A DNA stretch of 43,305 nucleotides from Nostoc sp. S13 (lineage in GTDB: Bacteria; Cyanobacteriota; Cyanobacteriia; Cyanobacteriales; Nostocaceae), in assembly GCF_029379315.1 (NCBI RefSeq), contig NZ_JAQYWQ010000054.1, positions 1-43,305 of the forward strand. The letters are read 5' to 3'. Under the pieces are notes generated by a model. The model searched no databases. It saw nothing but the letters and a program-made list of their open reading frames with translations, and had not been told where the DNA came from. The position numbers and the translations under genes were made by a program. Below, piece after piece: positions 26,501-34,793 of this stretch (positions are counted from its first letter, which is position 1; each line of letters opens with the position of its first letter).

Positions 26501-27586
26501 GCCCGAAAGACTTCCTCCTTAGTGACTACAACTGTAGATGGAGGGACAGGTGACGATACATTGGAGTCTTTCTATTATGACACCAGTCTGACTGAAGGAA
26601 TCACTACAGCTTTTAATGCTACTACTAACATTGGCTCGATTACAGTAAACACGAATCGGCTTGACTATAAGTTTATCGAACGATTAGATATTATCGGTAC
26701 ACGCTACGATGACTATATAGTGGGGAGCAATGGCAGCGATACACTCTTCGGCAATGATGGCAATGACACCCTCAACGGTGGTGCAGGTAACGATTACTTG
26801 AGTGCTAACAGTTCAAAGGGTAATAACCTGGTGGATGGTGATACTGGCAATGATTCTCTTAGTGCCTCTGGCTTCTACGACGACTACCGCGGCCAGTTCA
26901 GTCTTTCTGCTAACTCTGGGAATAGCACCCTCAATGGTGGGGCTGGTGATGATAACTTAGTTACTAACTATTCATCAGGCAATAATCTACTCTCTGGGGG
27001 CAATGGGAATGATTCTCTTAACGCCTCTGGGTCAGCCTCCTTATACTCTTTCTACAAAGTTTATACTGTCTCTGGCAATAATACGCTCGACGGTGGTGCT
27101 GGTGATGATCAGTTAATTGTTGATTATTCATCAGGTGCTAATCTACTCTTTGGGGGAGATGGGAATGATTCTCTAAGTGCTTCTAACGCCTCTGGTAATA
27201 ATACTATTAATGGTGGTAATGGCAATGACTACCTCACAGGTGGCAATGGCAATGATAGTCTAATTGGAGGATCTGGTACTGATACCTTTGCTTTTAATAG
27301 TTACAATGAAGGTGTTGATCGTCTTTATGACTTCAATGCCAACAATGAATTGATTCAGATATCAGCTACTGGTTTTGGTGGCGGGTTATCAATCGGTTCA
27401 CTTCCGACAGGTAGGTTTACCCTCGGAACATCTGCAACCACTAGCGAAGAGCGTTTTATGTACAACAGTACTACAGGTGCATTGTTCTTTGATCTTGATG
27501 GCAGCGCGTCTGGGTTTACTCAGGTACAATTTGCACAATTATCTGCTGGATTGTCACTAACCAACAAAAATTTTGTGGTTGTTTAA
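23531..27586 (+). CDS. Large Ca2+-binding beta-roll (RTX-type) protein, 1351 aa
   Basis: Dominated by GGxGxDxLxGG nonapeptides (GGNGNDSLIGGSGTD, GGTGNDSLIGG in tandem), which bind Ca2+ and fold into beta-rolls after type I secretion. It starts directly with a repeat (IIGTNGNDTLYYGDG) and ends in a non-repetitive tail (FTQVQFAQLSAGLSLTNKNF) likely to hold the uncleaved secretion signal. I see no protease, lipase or adhesin domain. Two features recur: a roughly 150-residue non-RTX block (ITDFGGIGKG...NILFYGQTT...FLNDLNNN) appears near residues 40-200 and again near 680-830, and a module FNPTxNxGSIKA...NYKxIERLNISGT occurs four or more times. An unusual spacer SSGNNLLSGGDGNDTL / SGNNTLNGGAGDDYL alternates. 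Probably an extracellular or S-layer-like protein; its exporter is not adjacent. Confidence 0.92.
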   Translation: MASIIGTNGNDTLYYGDGYNETLTGGGGNDIYAAIPGNTDPLITITDFGGIGKGINPSAGVIAEVDRLKFDSDNSFNARNLVLIQNDTNVEITFLKAENSFKVILQNFALENLDNLSLSTGATVNSGNILFYGQTTIADSFDIFNANSTQSTIFNKNTVTFLNDLNNNVSGFDNSDDVINGQGGDDLIDGKSGNDLLRGGAGNNTLIGGVGNDTLDVEYSISNNILNGGSGEDYLNAGATSGNNLLSGGDGNDTLYTSYVSQNRYDYTASSGNNTLNGGDGDDYLNAESPSGNNLLSGGDGNDTLSTSGLFTYPADPNFTSSGNNTLNGGAGDDYLRAEGSSGNNLLSGGDGNDYLDISRLSIYDSSIALSSGDNTLNGGAGDDTFRAENSTGNNFLFGDDGNDSFYLNLENQTVDGGKGDDLLSVDYSDYSAATGGITTTFNPTINTGSIKADTNQVNYKDIERLNISGTEYNDQIVGSSGNDTLSTGNGGNDTIDGGEGEDLLSVNYNIYARKGITTTFNPTTNIGSIKAGTNQVSYKNIEQLNILGTSYNDNIVGNSGNDTLSTGSSGNDTIDGGEGEDLLSVNYYGSTAIVTTYNGTTNTGSISSSTNQVVNYKNIERLNISGTEYNDQIVGNSGNDTLTGNDGNDTLTGGDGNDEFVYSKGAFYNENTDTITDFGGVGKGSNPSATVIDSLDTLQFTSSAFTAQNLQLTPNSNNLEITFENENLGNRKVILQNFKLENLDNLPATSSRPAIGNILFYGQTSVTDSFDVFDANSTQTNLFNKNTVTFLNDLDNNITGFYDSNDVINGQGGNDIIDGLSGDDILRGGAGNNTLIGGAGNDTLIGGAGNDSLIGGTGNDSLIGGTGNDSLIGGTGNDRLIVDNSPGNNLLCGGNDNDSLVLSSADGNNTLNGGAGDDVFDDNSSPGDNLLSGGDGNDSFTVSVNYNDSRSYGNNTLNGGAGDDVFDAQYILGNNLFCGGDGNDSFLFSARKTSSLVTTTVDGGTGDDTLESFYYDTSLTEGITTAFNATTNIGSITVNTNRLDYKFIERLDIIGTRYDDYIVGSNGSDTLFGNDGNDTLNGGAGNDYLSANSSKGNNLVDGDTGNDSLSASGFYDDYRGQFSLSANSGNSTLNGGAGDDNLVTNYSSGNNLLSGGNGNDSLNASGSASLYSFYKVYTVSGNNTLDGGAGDDQLIVDYSSGANLLFGGDGNDSLSASNASGNNTINGGNGNDYLTGGNGNDSLIGGSGTDTFAFNSYNEGVDRLYDFNANNELIQISATGFGGGLSIGSLPTGRFTLGTSATTSEERFMYNSTTGALFFDLDGSASGFTQVQFAQLSAGLSLTNKNFVVV

Positions 27587-28900
27587 TCGAAATTAGCCCT
27601 ATGGTTGGCGAGGTCTTATTTAAAGCATTTCGTATCTCTTTTGCTGAATGCAAATCGTAATGGATAAGCGATCGCCACAATTGACCTCATTCATTGAGTT
27701 CATGCCTGTGGGGGGCTATTGAGTGTAGCTTCCGCCATTGCGCTTGTTCCTATTCTCTATAATTAATAGGCGTGAGCTTTGTGAAGACATGAACTATACC
27801 GAAAAGAGCCAATTGCACACTACAGAAGTACACCCACCAGCAAAGTTGACCCAAACCTGCCATTGCCCCAGATATCCGTTCTGTGTAAGGCTCCCCATCA
27901 GCCACCCCAATAGCCTCGCCAACTGCAAAGACTAGCTCACTGTAGAACTGACTCGCATTTTCAAGCCCTTAGCGTAACTTCAATTTCAAGCCCTTCCACC
28001 CCTGAAAAGCCTCATCTAAGATTAATCCGCAAAGAACATTAACGCAAAAATTAACGGGGCTGATGCCGGGATACCGGCTACCGCTTCGCTAAGCTAATCG
28101 GCATTTAAGCTGCAATATACCTGACATTACCTATAAAGGTATTAAGGTTGATGGTATCCATTCAATAAATCGTTGATAAGAAGGAAGACCTGGAAACGCA
28201 CAACTCTACTGCTGTTTCACCTGATTCAAATAAAAATGTTTGAAATTCCAGGAGTGATTTTGATGAAAAGCGATGATAATTGTGATTATTTGACTTAAAC
28301 ACAAGCTTTTCGCTCTTAGACGTTTTATTACTCCATGATTTAACAGTTTCTGTGCCATTGAGCTTCAAACGCTTTACAGAAATCATCTACATGACAGAAC
28401 AAAGCATCTAAACTAAACATAAGACAGGTTGCTGGATTTGTTGTTATTTTCAGCTTACTATCTGTCCTTTTCCTTATCCCGAACTCAGGTTGCTTATAAA
28501 GCTAGTTTGCGCTACATTTGGGCTTAATTTTTGTCTAAGTCCCGCTAACCATGTATTTTGATAATTCAGGACAATAAGTAGGGGATACCTCGTTAAGAGT
28601 CTCCGACTGGGAATGCCCGTGATTGAGGCCCTGACTCGCGCCAAAGCCGCAATTGAAGAGCATTTCCAGCCAGAGGCTCTTAACCAGGTTTTAAAGGGGT
28701 TTTAGCTTAGGTTGAGAGCAAAGCACAGATGTGCTTTGCTCTCAACCCAGAAATTTAATTCAATGCCGGTTATTGCGTATGTGCCAAACTATGGATGTAA
28801 GTACTTGCTTTCTTGTGCTTATAGCCTTTGTAAACAGGAAAGCGGTATAGATCCCGCCCCGCCCAAACTTTTTTGGCAGGGTTAGATAGTGGGTTTTCTA
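27587..28900. other. 1.3-kb region without an intact gene
   Basis: Decayed DNA. On the minus strand about 27762-27960 is open and reads ASQFYSELVFAVGEAIGVAD then YTERISGAMAGLGQL, unrecognised. On the plus strand 28613-28705 reads PVIEALTRAKAAIEEHFQPE and stops, possibly a C-terminal relic. A palindrome around 28059-28105 (gccgggataccggctaccgc...) is of the dispersed type. I see no RNA gene. A 74-codon minus frame at 28162-28386 is not protein-like. Confidence 0.5.
28710..28747. repeat. Perfect 17-bp hairpin
   Basis: ggttgagagcaaagcac (28710-28726) and its exact complement (28731-28747) around the loop AGAT. No T-run follows. It lies directly after a relic coding fragment, so it may be that gene's old terminator. 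Confidence 0.6.
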
Positions 28901-30604
28901 ATGAAAAAATTTTTGAGATACCTGGGTTTAGGTTTTCTATCTACGTTTTTGACTGCTACTCCGGGATTGGGAGCTGAACGCATTAGCTTTTATTACCCTC
29001 CCTTCGGAGAATTCTACTTATCCGTGGACTCGCTAGAAACTTTTGCTAAAGAAGGCAAAATCGATCAAGACTTTTCATTTTATGCTAATCGTGCTACTCC
29101 TCAACAACTCGCTCAACTGCGGGATCTACTCCAGCAACGCTTCAATGTCACTCCTACACTAGTATCTCAAGTTACCTACTCACCTATAGGCGAACAAGTG
29201 ATGCAACAGCTAGGAAAATTACTCCTCACTCAGTCTCGAAAGAACGGCTTCTATGCCATACGTGCCTCTTTGATTTTGGCTGCTGCTGATCAAAAGGGTT
29301 TAACAGTTGTGAATTTGCTGCGGAAATTTCCGAGCAATACCATAAGGGTGAATTTCACAGAAGGGTTAAAGATAGTCGATGACTTGTCACAAGTGCTGAA
29401 AAAGAAGGATGAAGTTGTTGCCTCTCTGGAAAAAGAAGCGATCGCTCAAGCAGCCAATTCAACTACTGACTTCTTCCAACTGCCAGATTTGCGATCGCCA
29501 GGAAAATTCCGCTGGCAGAAAAAAAGCTTCGAGCTAAATGACGTTTCTCGCGATCGCCGTCTACCCGTGGACATCTATATACCTGTAACTCAAAACTCAC
29601 AACTGACAACTCAGAACTCTGTGCCGTCTCCGTTTCCCCTGATTGTAATTTCTCATGGCATCGCTTCAGACCGCTCTACCTTTGTCTACCTGGCTCAACA
29701 TCTAGCATCCTATGGTTTTGCCGTTGCTGTACTGGAACACCCTGGTAGTAATGCCAAACGGTTTCAGCAATACTTTGCGGGTTTGGCAGGGCCGCCAGAT
29801 GCCGCAGAATTTATCAACCGATCTTTGGATATTAAGTATCTACTCGATGAACTCGAACAACTAGAAAAATCCGATCCCACCCTCCAAGGAAAACTCAATT
29901 TTCAGCAAGTTGGGGCGATTGGTCAATCCTTTGGCGGTTATACTGTTTTGACTCTAGCAGGAGCAGAGATTAACTTTAACCAACTCCGCCAAGACTGTAA
30001 TCCTAATAATTCATCCTTTAATTTGTCGCTGGCTTTGCAGTGTCAAGCAATTGAATTACCCCCGAAAAATTACGAACTCAAAGACGATCGCATTAAGGCG
30101 ATTATTGCGATTAATCCGATTGACAGTTCAATTTTGGGTGAGGCCGGAATAAGTCAAATTAAAATTCCCGTAATGCTGGTAGCAGGTAGTCAAGATATTT
30201 TCGCCCCACCTGTATTTGAGCAAATTCGCCCCTTCACCTGGCTTTCTGAACCCAATAAATACTTAGCTTTGATCGAAAACGCCACCCACTTTTCAGCGAT
30301 CGGAGAATCTACTTCTCAAAACGATGTGTTACCTGTGCCATCTGCCTTGCTGGGCCCCGATCGTGCTCCTGTTTATTCCTATCTCAACGCCCTTAGCGTC
30401 GCTTTTTTGGAAACCCATCTCTTGAACCGTCCTGAATACCGCTCCTATTTGCAGCCTTCCTACGCTAAATTCATCAGTAAAGAGCCGCTTAATCTCAGTC
30501 TTATACAATCGTTGTCAGCAGATGAATTCAATCAAATTTGGAATGGCTCAATTCCCCAGTCAGGCAAATCATCAAATCTTCAACCTACCCCTACCCATCC
30601 CTGA
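28901..30604 (+). CDS. Secreted alpha/beta hydrolase with DUF1400 N-terminal domain
   Basis: A signal peptide is evident (MKKFLRYLGLGFLSTFLTAT, probable cleavage after GLGA), so the enzyme is likely periplasmic or lipid-associated. DUF1400 (YYPPFGEFYLSVDSLETFAK to about residue 170) precedes an alpha/beta hydrolase domain: FPLIVISHGIASDRSTFVYL (oxyanion region), nucleophile Ser343 in GQSFGGY, acid in GSQDIFAPP, His in NATHFSAIGES. All three catalytic positions are filled. This is a common cyanobacterial lipase/dienelactone-hydrolase-like family with unknown natural substrate. I choose ATG at 28901; a GTG at 28889 would add four residues. About 567 residues, usual for the family. Confidence 0.88.
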   Translation: MKKFLRYLGLGFLSTFLTATPGLGAERISFYYPPFGEFYLSVDSLETFAKEGKIDQDFSFYANRATPQQLAQLRDLLQQRFNVTPTLVSQVTYSPIGEQVMQQLGKLLLTQSRKNGFYAIRASLILAAADQKGLTVVNLLRKFPSNTIRVNFTEGLKIVDDLSQVLKKKDEVVASLEKEAIAQAANSTTDFFQLPDLRSPGKFRWQKKSFELNDVSRDRRLPVDIYIPVTQNSQLTTQNSVPSPFPLIVISHGIASDRSTFVYLAQHLASYGFAVAVLEHPGSNAKRFQQYFAGLAGPPDAAEFINRSLDIKYLLDELEQLEKSDPTLQGKLNFQQVGAIGQSFGGYTVLTLAGAEINFNQLRQDCNPNNSSFNLSLALQCQAIELPPKNYELKDDRIKAIIAINPIDSSILGEAGISQIKIPVMLVAGSQDIFAPPVFEQIRPFTWLSEPNKYLALIENATHFSAIGESTSQNDVLPVPSALLGPDRAPVYSYLNALSVAFLETHLLNRPEYRSYLQPSYAKFISKEPLNLSLIQSLSADEFNQIWNGSIPQSGKSSNLQPTPTHP

Positions 30605-30696
30605 GAGGTTGAGGTAAAGTTTACCGCCATGCCCAAGCGACCAAAAGAAAACTCTGACACTCATAAGGGGAAGACGTTTACTGTAACGCCCTTGGT

Positions 30697-30945
30697 GAAC
30701 TTTTGTAAAGAATTGGCTGGCTCTGCATAAAACTTGTACGCCCAACTGATAACTCAATACACACTGCACTGTCCAATTATCAGGGAAGACTTTTTTATGA
30801 ACTTTTGTAAAGAATTGGCTGGCTCTGCATAAAACTTGTACGCCCAACTGATAACTCAATACACACTGCACTGTCCAATTATCAGGGAAGACTTTTTTAT
30901 GAACTTTTGTAAAGAATTGGCTGGCTCTACATAAAACTTGTACGC
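30697..30945. repeat. 102-bp tandem repeat, 2.4 copies
   Basis: Units start at 30697, 30799 and 30901 with gaacttttgtaaagaattgg and are almost identical; the third stops after 45 bases. The period is a multiple of three, which lets a minus-strand open frame run through as a 34-residue repeat (KKVFPDNWTVQCVLSYQLG), but there is no ribosome site or other coding sign. The 417-base gap 30605-31021 is otherwise empty. Confidence 0.85.
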
Positions 30946-31021
30946 AGAACGTAAAGTAAGCAGGTACTACCTTGAGGAACTTCAATAGTAAACAAGTAAT
31001 GATTGTGGGTGAAAGTTCAAC

Positions 31022-31738
31022 ATGAAAAAAGTGTTTGCATTAATTGAAAAAGAATCCTTACAATTTGCTCAATTACCCTTATTTGAGTTTTTAGTAAATA
31101 AAAGCATTGATCCTATACAAAGATTAGTTTTTGCAGTTTTTGCAATTTTTGTAATGGGATATGGAAATTTAAACAAGTTTGTTTGGTTAGAAGAACCAAG
31201 AGTTAATTCAAGTCTAGATATTTTTAACAAACAAATCCGTGAAGAAGAGAATCATTGGATATGGGTTTTAAAAAATTTAGAAGACTTGAATTTTAACCGA
31301 TTATTAAATTTCACTAACTATTTAAAATTGAATTTTAGTGATCAGATAGCAATTTTTAGACAAATAATACATCAACTATATCGGCGAACTTTTCAAGTTA
31401 ATAGCATTTATAAGCTAGTAGCTATTGAGTGGATAAAATCCATCTCAAATATTTTTTTATCAATAACTGTACCACTCGCTCAAGAATTAAAAATTATTAG
31501 CAATCGAGAGTATCCGTATTTTGGAATTCCTCGTTTACTCCTTGAAAATGACCAGAATGTTCATTCTAATAAAATAAAAAAATTTATCGCAAGTATGCAT
31601 TTAGCAAAGGATATTCGCAAGCAAGCCTGTGAATTAGTTAATAAAATTTTTGAACTGTTTACAGCCTTGGTAGATATGCTTATTAATTTTGCTGAAGAAT
31701 ATAAGATGCTGAAGAATATAAGATTAAATAATTATTAA
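31022..31738 (+). CDS. Possible heme-oxygenase-like (HDO/TenA-fold) protein
   Basis: 238 residues, alpha-helical, Asn/Lys/Ile-rich and AT-rich. The segment FAIFVMGYGNLNKFVWLEEP followed by FNKQIREEENHWIWVLKNLE recalls a family of cyanobacterial proteins with the heme-oxygenase-like fold, in which an E/D-x-x-H-W motif contributes metal ligands; YFGIPRLLLENDQNVH could supply others. Some members are non-heme diiron oxidases in natural-product pathways. The assignment is from pattern memory only. It is the first gene of the block that contains the peptide array; 31738 converges on the HlyD gene across a shared terminator. A tailoring role is possible but unproven. The ATG lacks a strong ribosome site (GTGAAAG). 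Confidence 0.72.
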   Translation: MKKVFALIEKESLQFAQLPLFEFLVNKSIDPIQRLVFAVFAIFVMGYGNLNKFVWLEEPRVNSSLDIFNKQIREEENHWIWVLKNLEDLNFNRLLNFTNYLKLNFSDQIAIFRQIIHQLYRRTFQVNSIYKLVAIEWIKSISNIFLSITVPLAQELKIISNREYPYFGIPRLLLENDQNVHSNKIKKFIASMHLAKDIRKQACELVNKIFELFTALVDMLINFAEEYKMLKNIRLNNY

Positions 31739-31776
31739 TTCGGAGGGGGAGTAGCTCCGCCTCCGAATTTTGAATT
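31737..31776. terminator. Bidirectional terminator
   Basis: The arms aattcggagg (31737-31746) and cctccgaatt (31760-31769) are perfect complements, followed by TTGAATTTTTA. It overlaps the stop codon of the plus-strand gene and separates it from the convergent HlyD gene. Confidence 0.78.
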
Positions 31777-31815
31777 TTTATAGTGGTTTTGAATGGCGTG
31801 GATAGAAGAAAGAGT

Positions 31816-33150
31816 CTAGATATCTGTTAGCAATCTTGCTTTTCTGAGAATAAATGTTAGTAGGGTTTCTTTTTTGGAAATGATCTCAGCTAGAACTTCC
31901 ATCCCTGCTTGAATAGGATACGGTTTATCGCCCTTTTTTAAATAAAGTCTCTCTGCCTCAATTGTTACCTCATAGTAAGGCGCAACTGGAATATTACCGT
32001 TACCTTGAGATGTAATGACATCGGCACTAATACCTCTGACAGCACCTTTGAGGATTCCATAATCTGGGTACGGATAGGCAGAGAGCCGCATTTTTACTTC
32101 CCCCTCTGGACATTTTGCGACTTGTACGACTTTACACACCTTCACTTTGCTAATATCAGAAGCGGCAACACGGGCTTTGATCACCAGAGGGGCTTTGTTT
32201 GGAGAAATTTGAGCGATCACATCCCCAGCACGCACGACTTGCCCAGCATTTCTTAATTCTAGTTTGAGGATAGTACCTGCCTCTGAGGTACGAATTACAG
32301 TTTTTTGGAGTTCCGTAAAAACTTGTTTAAGTTCTTGTTGAGCGCTACTAATTTGGTTTTGAATTTCAACTTGACGCCTGATGATTTCCTCTTTTTCTTT
32401 GTTCAATTGAGCGAGGGTAGATTCACCCTTTGTCGATTCTTGAGCAATACGTTCTTGGGCGATCGCCACATTAGCATTATTGGGATTCAGTCCAGCTTTA
32501 GCGTGTTCGAGTCTAGCAGTAGCAGCTTTAAAAGCTTGTTCTTTTTCTTTAATTTGGAGAACGGCGATCGCTCCTGTATTTCCTAACTGCTGATATCGCT
32601 TCAGTTCCTCTTTAGCTAATTCAACAGCGGCTTCTATTTCTTGTACATCTGCCTCACTAGTGATTTGCCGATCTTGAAAGTCTCTTTTGTTCCGACTGAA
32701 GTCTGCTTTTGCAGATGAGATCGCCTGTCCCATTGCATTGGACTCAGCAGTCATTTGAGCTTTTAGCGCTTTGAGTTGTGCATCGATTTGCGATCGTTGT
32801 AACTGATTCTGCTGGATATTTCCGAGTAGTTGGCTTTTTTTAGTTTGCAATTGGGAGTTGTCGATCATTGCGATCGTATCTCCCTTTTTCACAACCTGAT
32901 TTTCTTTCACCTTGATGCTTAAAATTGTTCCTTCGGCTGCTGCTTGCACCAACCGTATTTCTCCGGTTGGGCGGACAGTAGCATCAGCCTTCACTATTAT
33001 GTTGTATTGAATGATACTAGTAAGTCCAAAGGTAGCGCCAACACTTCCAATTAAGAATATCCCTCCCAACTTTGTCCAGATGCTGATTGGTGGAAGATAT
33101 TCGTCGTTTTGGATTACGCGGAGAAAGTCTGGTTGGGGGTCAATGAGCAT
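31816..33150 (-). CDS. HlyD-family membrane fusion protein
   Basis: Periplasmic adaptor of a type I or peptide ABC exporter. A short cytosolic N-terminus (DEYLPPISIWTKLGG) precedes one membrane segment (IFLIGSVGATFGLTSIIQYN), then a biotinyl-lipoyl half-motif (AAAEGTILSIKVKENQVVKK), about 200 residues of coiled coil, the second lipoyl half (AGTILKLELRNAGQVVRAGD) and a beta-barrel with a C-terminal segment (PYPIQAGMEVLAEIISKKE). 444 residues, normal. It is transcribed away from the peptide array and its partner C39-ABC transporter is 4 kb away on the other strand; together they make a plausible exporter. The ATG at 33150 has no clear ribosome site. Confidence 0.9.
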   Translation of the reverse strand: MLIDPQPDFLRVIQNDEYLPPISIWTKLGGIFLIGSVGATFGLTSIIQYNIIVKADATVRPTGEIRLVQAAAEGTILSIKVKENQVVKKGDTIAMIDNSQLQTKKSQLLGNIQQNQLQRSQIDAQLKALKAQMTAESNAMGQAISSAKADFSRNKRDFQDRQITSEADVQEIEAAVELAKEELKRYQQLGNTGAIAVLQIKEKEQAFKAATARLEHAKAGLNPNNANVAIAQERIAQESTKGESTLAQLNKEKEEIIRRQVEIQNQISSAQQELKQVFTELQKTVIRTSEAGTILKLELRNAGQVVRAGDVIAQISPNKAPLVIKARVAASDISKVKVCKVVQVAKCPEGEVKMRLSAYPYPDYGILKGAVRGISADVITSQGNGNIPVAPYYEVTIEAERLYLKKGDKPYPIQAGMEVLAEIISKKETLLTFILRKARLLTDI

Positions 33151-34074
33151 GAAGACTAAAAAACATTTTGATTGTGTAAATAATCTAGCAAAAAAATCTA
33201 CCTAGCGTTAGCGTGACGACCAAGATTCAGGGATGATATCCAAAAAATAAAAGCTCTGTTTCGTTTCAATCATCTTTTTGGCAAAATTTCCGTAATTTGG
33301 GTCTTTTCGCCCTCCAGGGGGAAAGTGCCGGCTTTTTTTTTATTACTGGTCAACGTCTTGCCTTTATGTAGTTAGTATGTAAATACAAGGTTTGTATACA
33401 GCTAAGTTTAAATAATAATTAACGCATTTTATTGCAAATACCAAATCTTTATAATTTTTATATAAAATTTTATCTTTTCTTTATTTGTTTACAAAACTTT
33501 TGTATAGTAAATAAAGCTTTTTTCTAATTAATCAATAATTAAGCAAACTTAAGCGTTTCTATATTAAAAGAATTTATATGAACTCAACTTCATAGTGTAT
33601 ATAAGAATTCAATACAAAAGATTATACATAGAAATACTTATTCAAAAATACAGAATCCCAGTTTTGAGTTTGATAAATTTATTTAAGTATAAGTAGTATA
33701 AAAAGATTATCTATTTAGTTTGCTGCATCTTGAACTATGGGCATTTTAGTTAATTTCCCAGTACTAATACGCAATAAGCTTAATTTATAGATTATTAGAA
33801 AAAATTCCGCTTTTACACAGCTATATTTATATCAATGATTTGAGAAATAAAACCTTTTTTCTAATTAAATTTGTATAAACAATAACTATGTAATATCTTC
33901 TCTAAAAAGGTGTAATACATATTTCTTAAAAAATTAGTTGCTTGACCTTTTGAGGAAGAACCGTATAATACATGTAGCGGAACAAAAAAGTTACCAAATA
34001 TACTCTTTTTATGTATATTTTTTACTTTAAAGTGACGTGATTTTTATCCCAACAATCAAACGAGAACTAAGACT
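33151..34074. other. AT-rich 0.9-kb divergent control region
   Basis: No gene. Very AT-rich with many T/A runs, between divergently read HlyD and the peptide array. Near 33309-33341 a small hairpin (tttcgccc/gggggaaa, one mismatch) and a run of nine T could end a transcript. The last 130 bases carry the array promoter (separate entry) and the first ribosome-binding region. Confidence 0.5.
33942..33969 (+). promoter_or_regulatory. Near-consensus sigma-70-type promoter of the peptide array
   Basis: TTGACC (33942-33947) and TATAAT (33964-33969) are separated by 16 bases. Transcription would start near 33976, giving a leader of about 100 bases before the first ATG at 34075. No comparably good promoter was noticed in the short gaps between array members, suggesting one long message. 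Confidence 0.65.
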
Positions 34075-34374
34075 ATGGAAAGCACATTGTTCACTACATT
34101 AACTGCCAACGAAGAAGCAAATTTATCTGGTGGTAATTGGAAACCAAAAAAGAAGCCTCCTGCTAAACCCACCACCACCACTACTACTACTAATACTACT
34201 AAGACCATTACACTAACTGGCGGCAATGGCGGCGCTGGTGGAACTGGTGGAGCTGGCGGTCCTGGCATCCTAAATAGCGGCACTGGCTCTGTTAGCGTTA
34301 GTGGCGGAACCGTTACTGGTGGAGCTGGTGGACCTGGTGGACCTGGTGGAGATGGTGCCCCAGCCATTGGATAG
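34075..34374 (+). CDS. Double-glycine precursor peptide 1
   Basis: 99 residues. The 20-residue leader ends LTANEEANLSGG, with the double-glycine pattern L-12, T-11, E-8, L-4, G-2, G-1 recognised by C39 peptidases. The predicted product starts NWKPKKKPPAKP (basic, Pro-rich), continues with a seven-Thr run, then two Gly-rich blocks (GGNGGAGGTGGAGGPG and GGAGGPGGPGGDGAPAIG) separated by ILNSGTGSVSVSGGTVT. No Cys. The protein is the same as that of unit 5. The first gene after the promoter; the product is inferred to be exported by the C39-ABC transporter. Translation relies on a weak GAGAA site shared by all units. Confidence 0.88.
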   Translation: MESTLFTTLTANEEANLSGGNWKPKKKPPAKPTTTTTTTNTTKTITLTGGNGGAGGTGGAGGPGILNSGTGSVSVSGGTVTGGAGGPGGPGGDGAPAIG

Positions 34375-34436
34375 ATAATTTAGGTTAATCTCAAAAATCA
34401 AGCGTTAATCCCAACAATCAAGCGAGAACTAAGACT

Positions 34437-34745
34437 ATGGAAAACACATTGTTCACTACATTGACTGCCAACGAAGAAGCAAATTTGTCTGGTGGTAATT
34501 GGCAACCAAAAAAGAAGCCTCCTGCTAAACCCACCACCACTACTACTACTACTAATACGACTACTACCATTACACTAACTGGCGGCAATGGCGGCACTGG
34601 TGGAGTTGGTGGAGCTGGCGGAGCTGGCATCCAAAACACCAGCACCGGCTCTGTTAGCGTTACTGGTGGAACCGTTACTGGTGGAGCTGGTGGAACTGGT
34701 GGAGCTGGTGGAGATGGTGCCCCAGCCGTTGCATTAGGTTATTAA
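34437..34745 (+). CDS. Double-glycine precursor peptide 2
   Basis: 102 residues. Begins MENTLFTTL instead of MESTLFTTL. The core opens NWQPKKKPPAKP (Gln for Lys) and the Gly-rich part differs from unit 1: GGTGGVGGAGGAGIQNTSTG, then SVSVTGGTVTGGAGGTGGAG. The end is APAVALGY, with a terminal aromatic residue. The Ala/Thr/Val substitutions all sit at the X of Gly-Gly-X, as expected if Gly positions are structural. Confidence 0.88.
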   Translation: MENTLFTTLTANEEANLSGGNWQPKKKPPAKPTTTTTTTNTTTTITLTGGNGGTGGVGGAGGAGIQNTSTGSVSVTGGTVTGGAGGTGGAGGDGAPAVALGY

Positions 34746-34793
34746 TCTCAAGAATCAAGCGTTAATCCCCACAATCAAGCGAGAACTAAGACT

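Noticed and set aside
28162..28386. 74-codon minus-strand frame
   Set aside because: Ser/Lys-rich low-information sequence in a decayed region with no ribosome site or homology that I recognise.
30572..30985. 137-codon minus-strand frame with a 34-residue repeat
   Set aside because: It arises because the 102-bp tandem repeat is a multiple of three; no ribosome site and it overlaps the hydrolase gene end.
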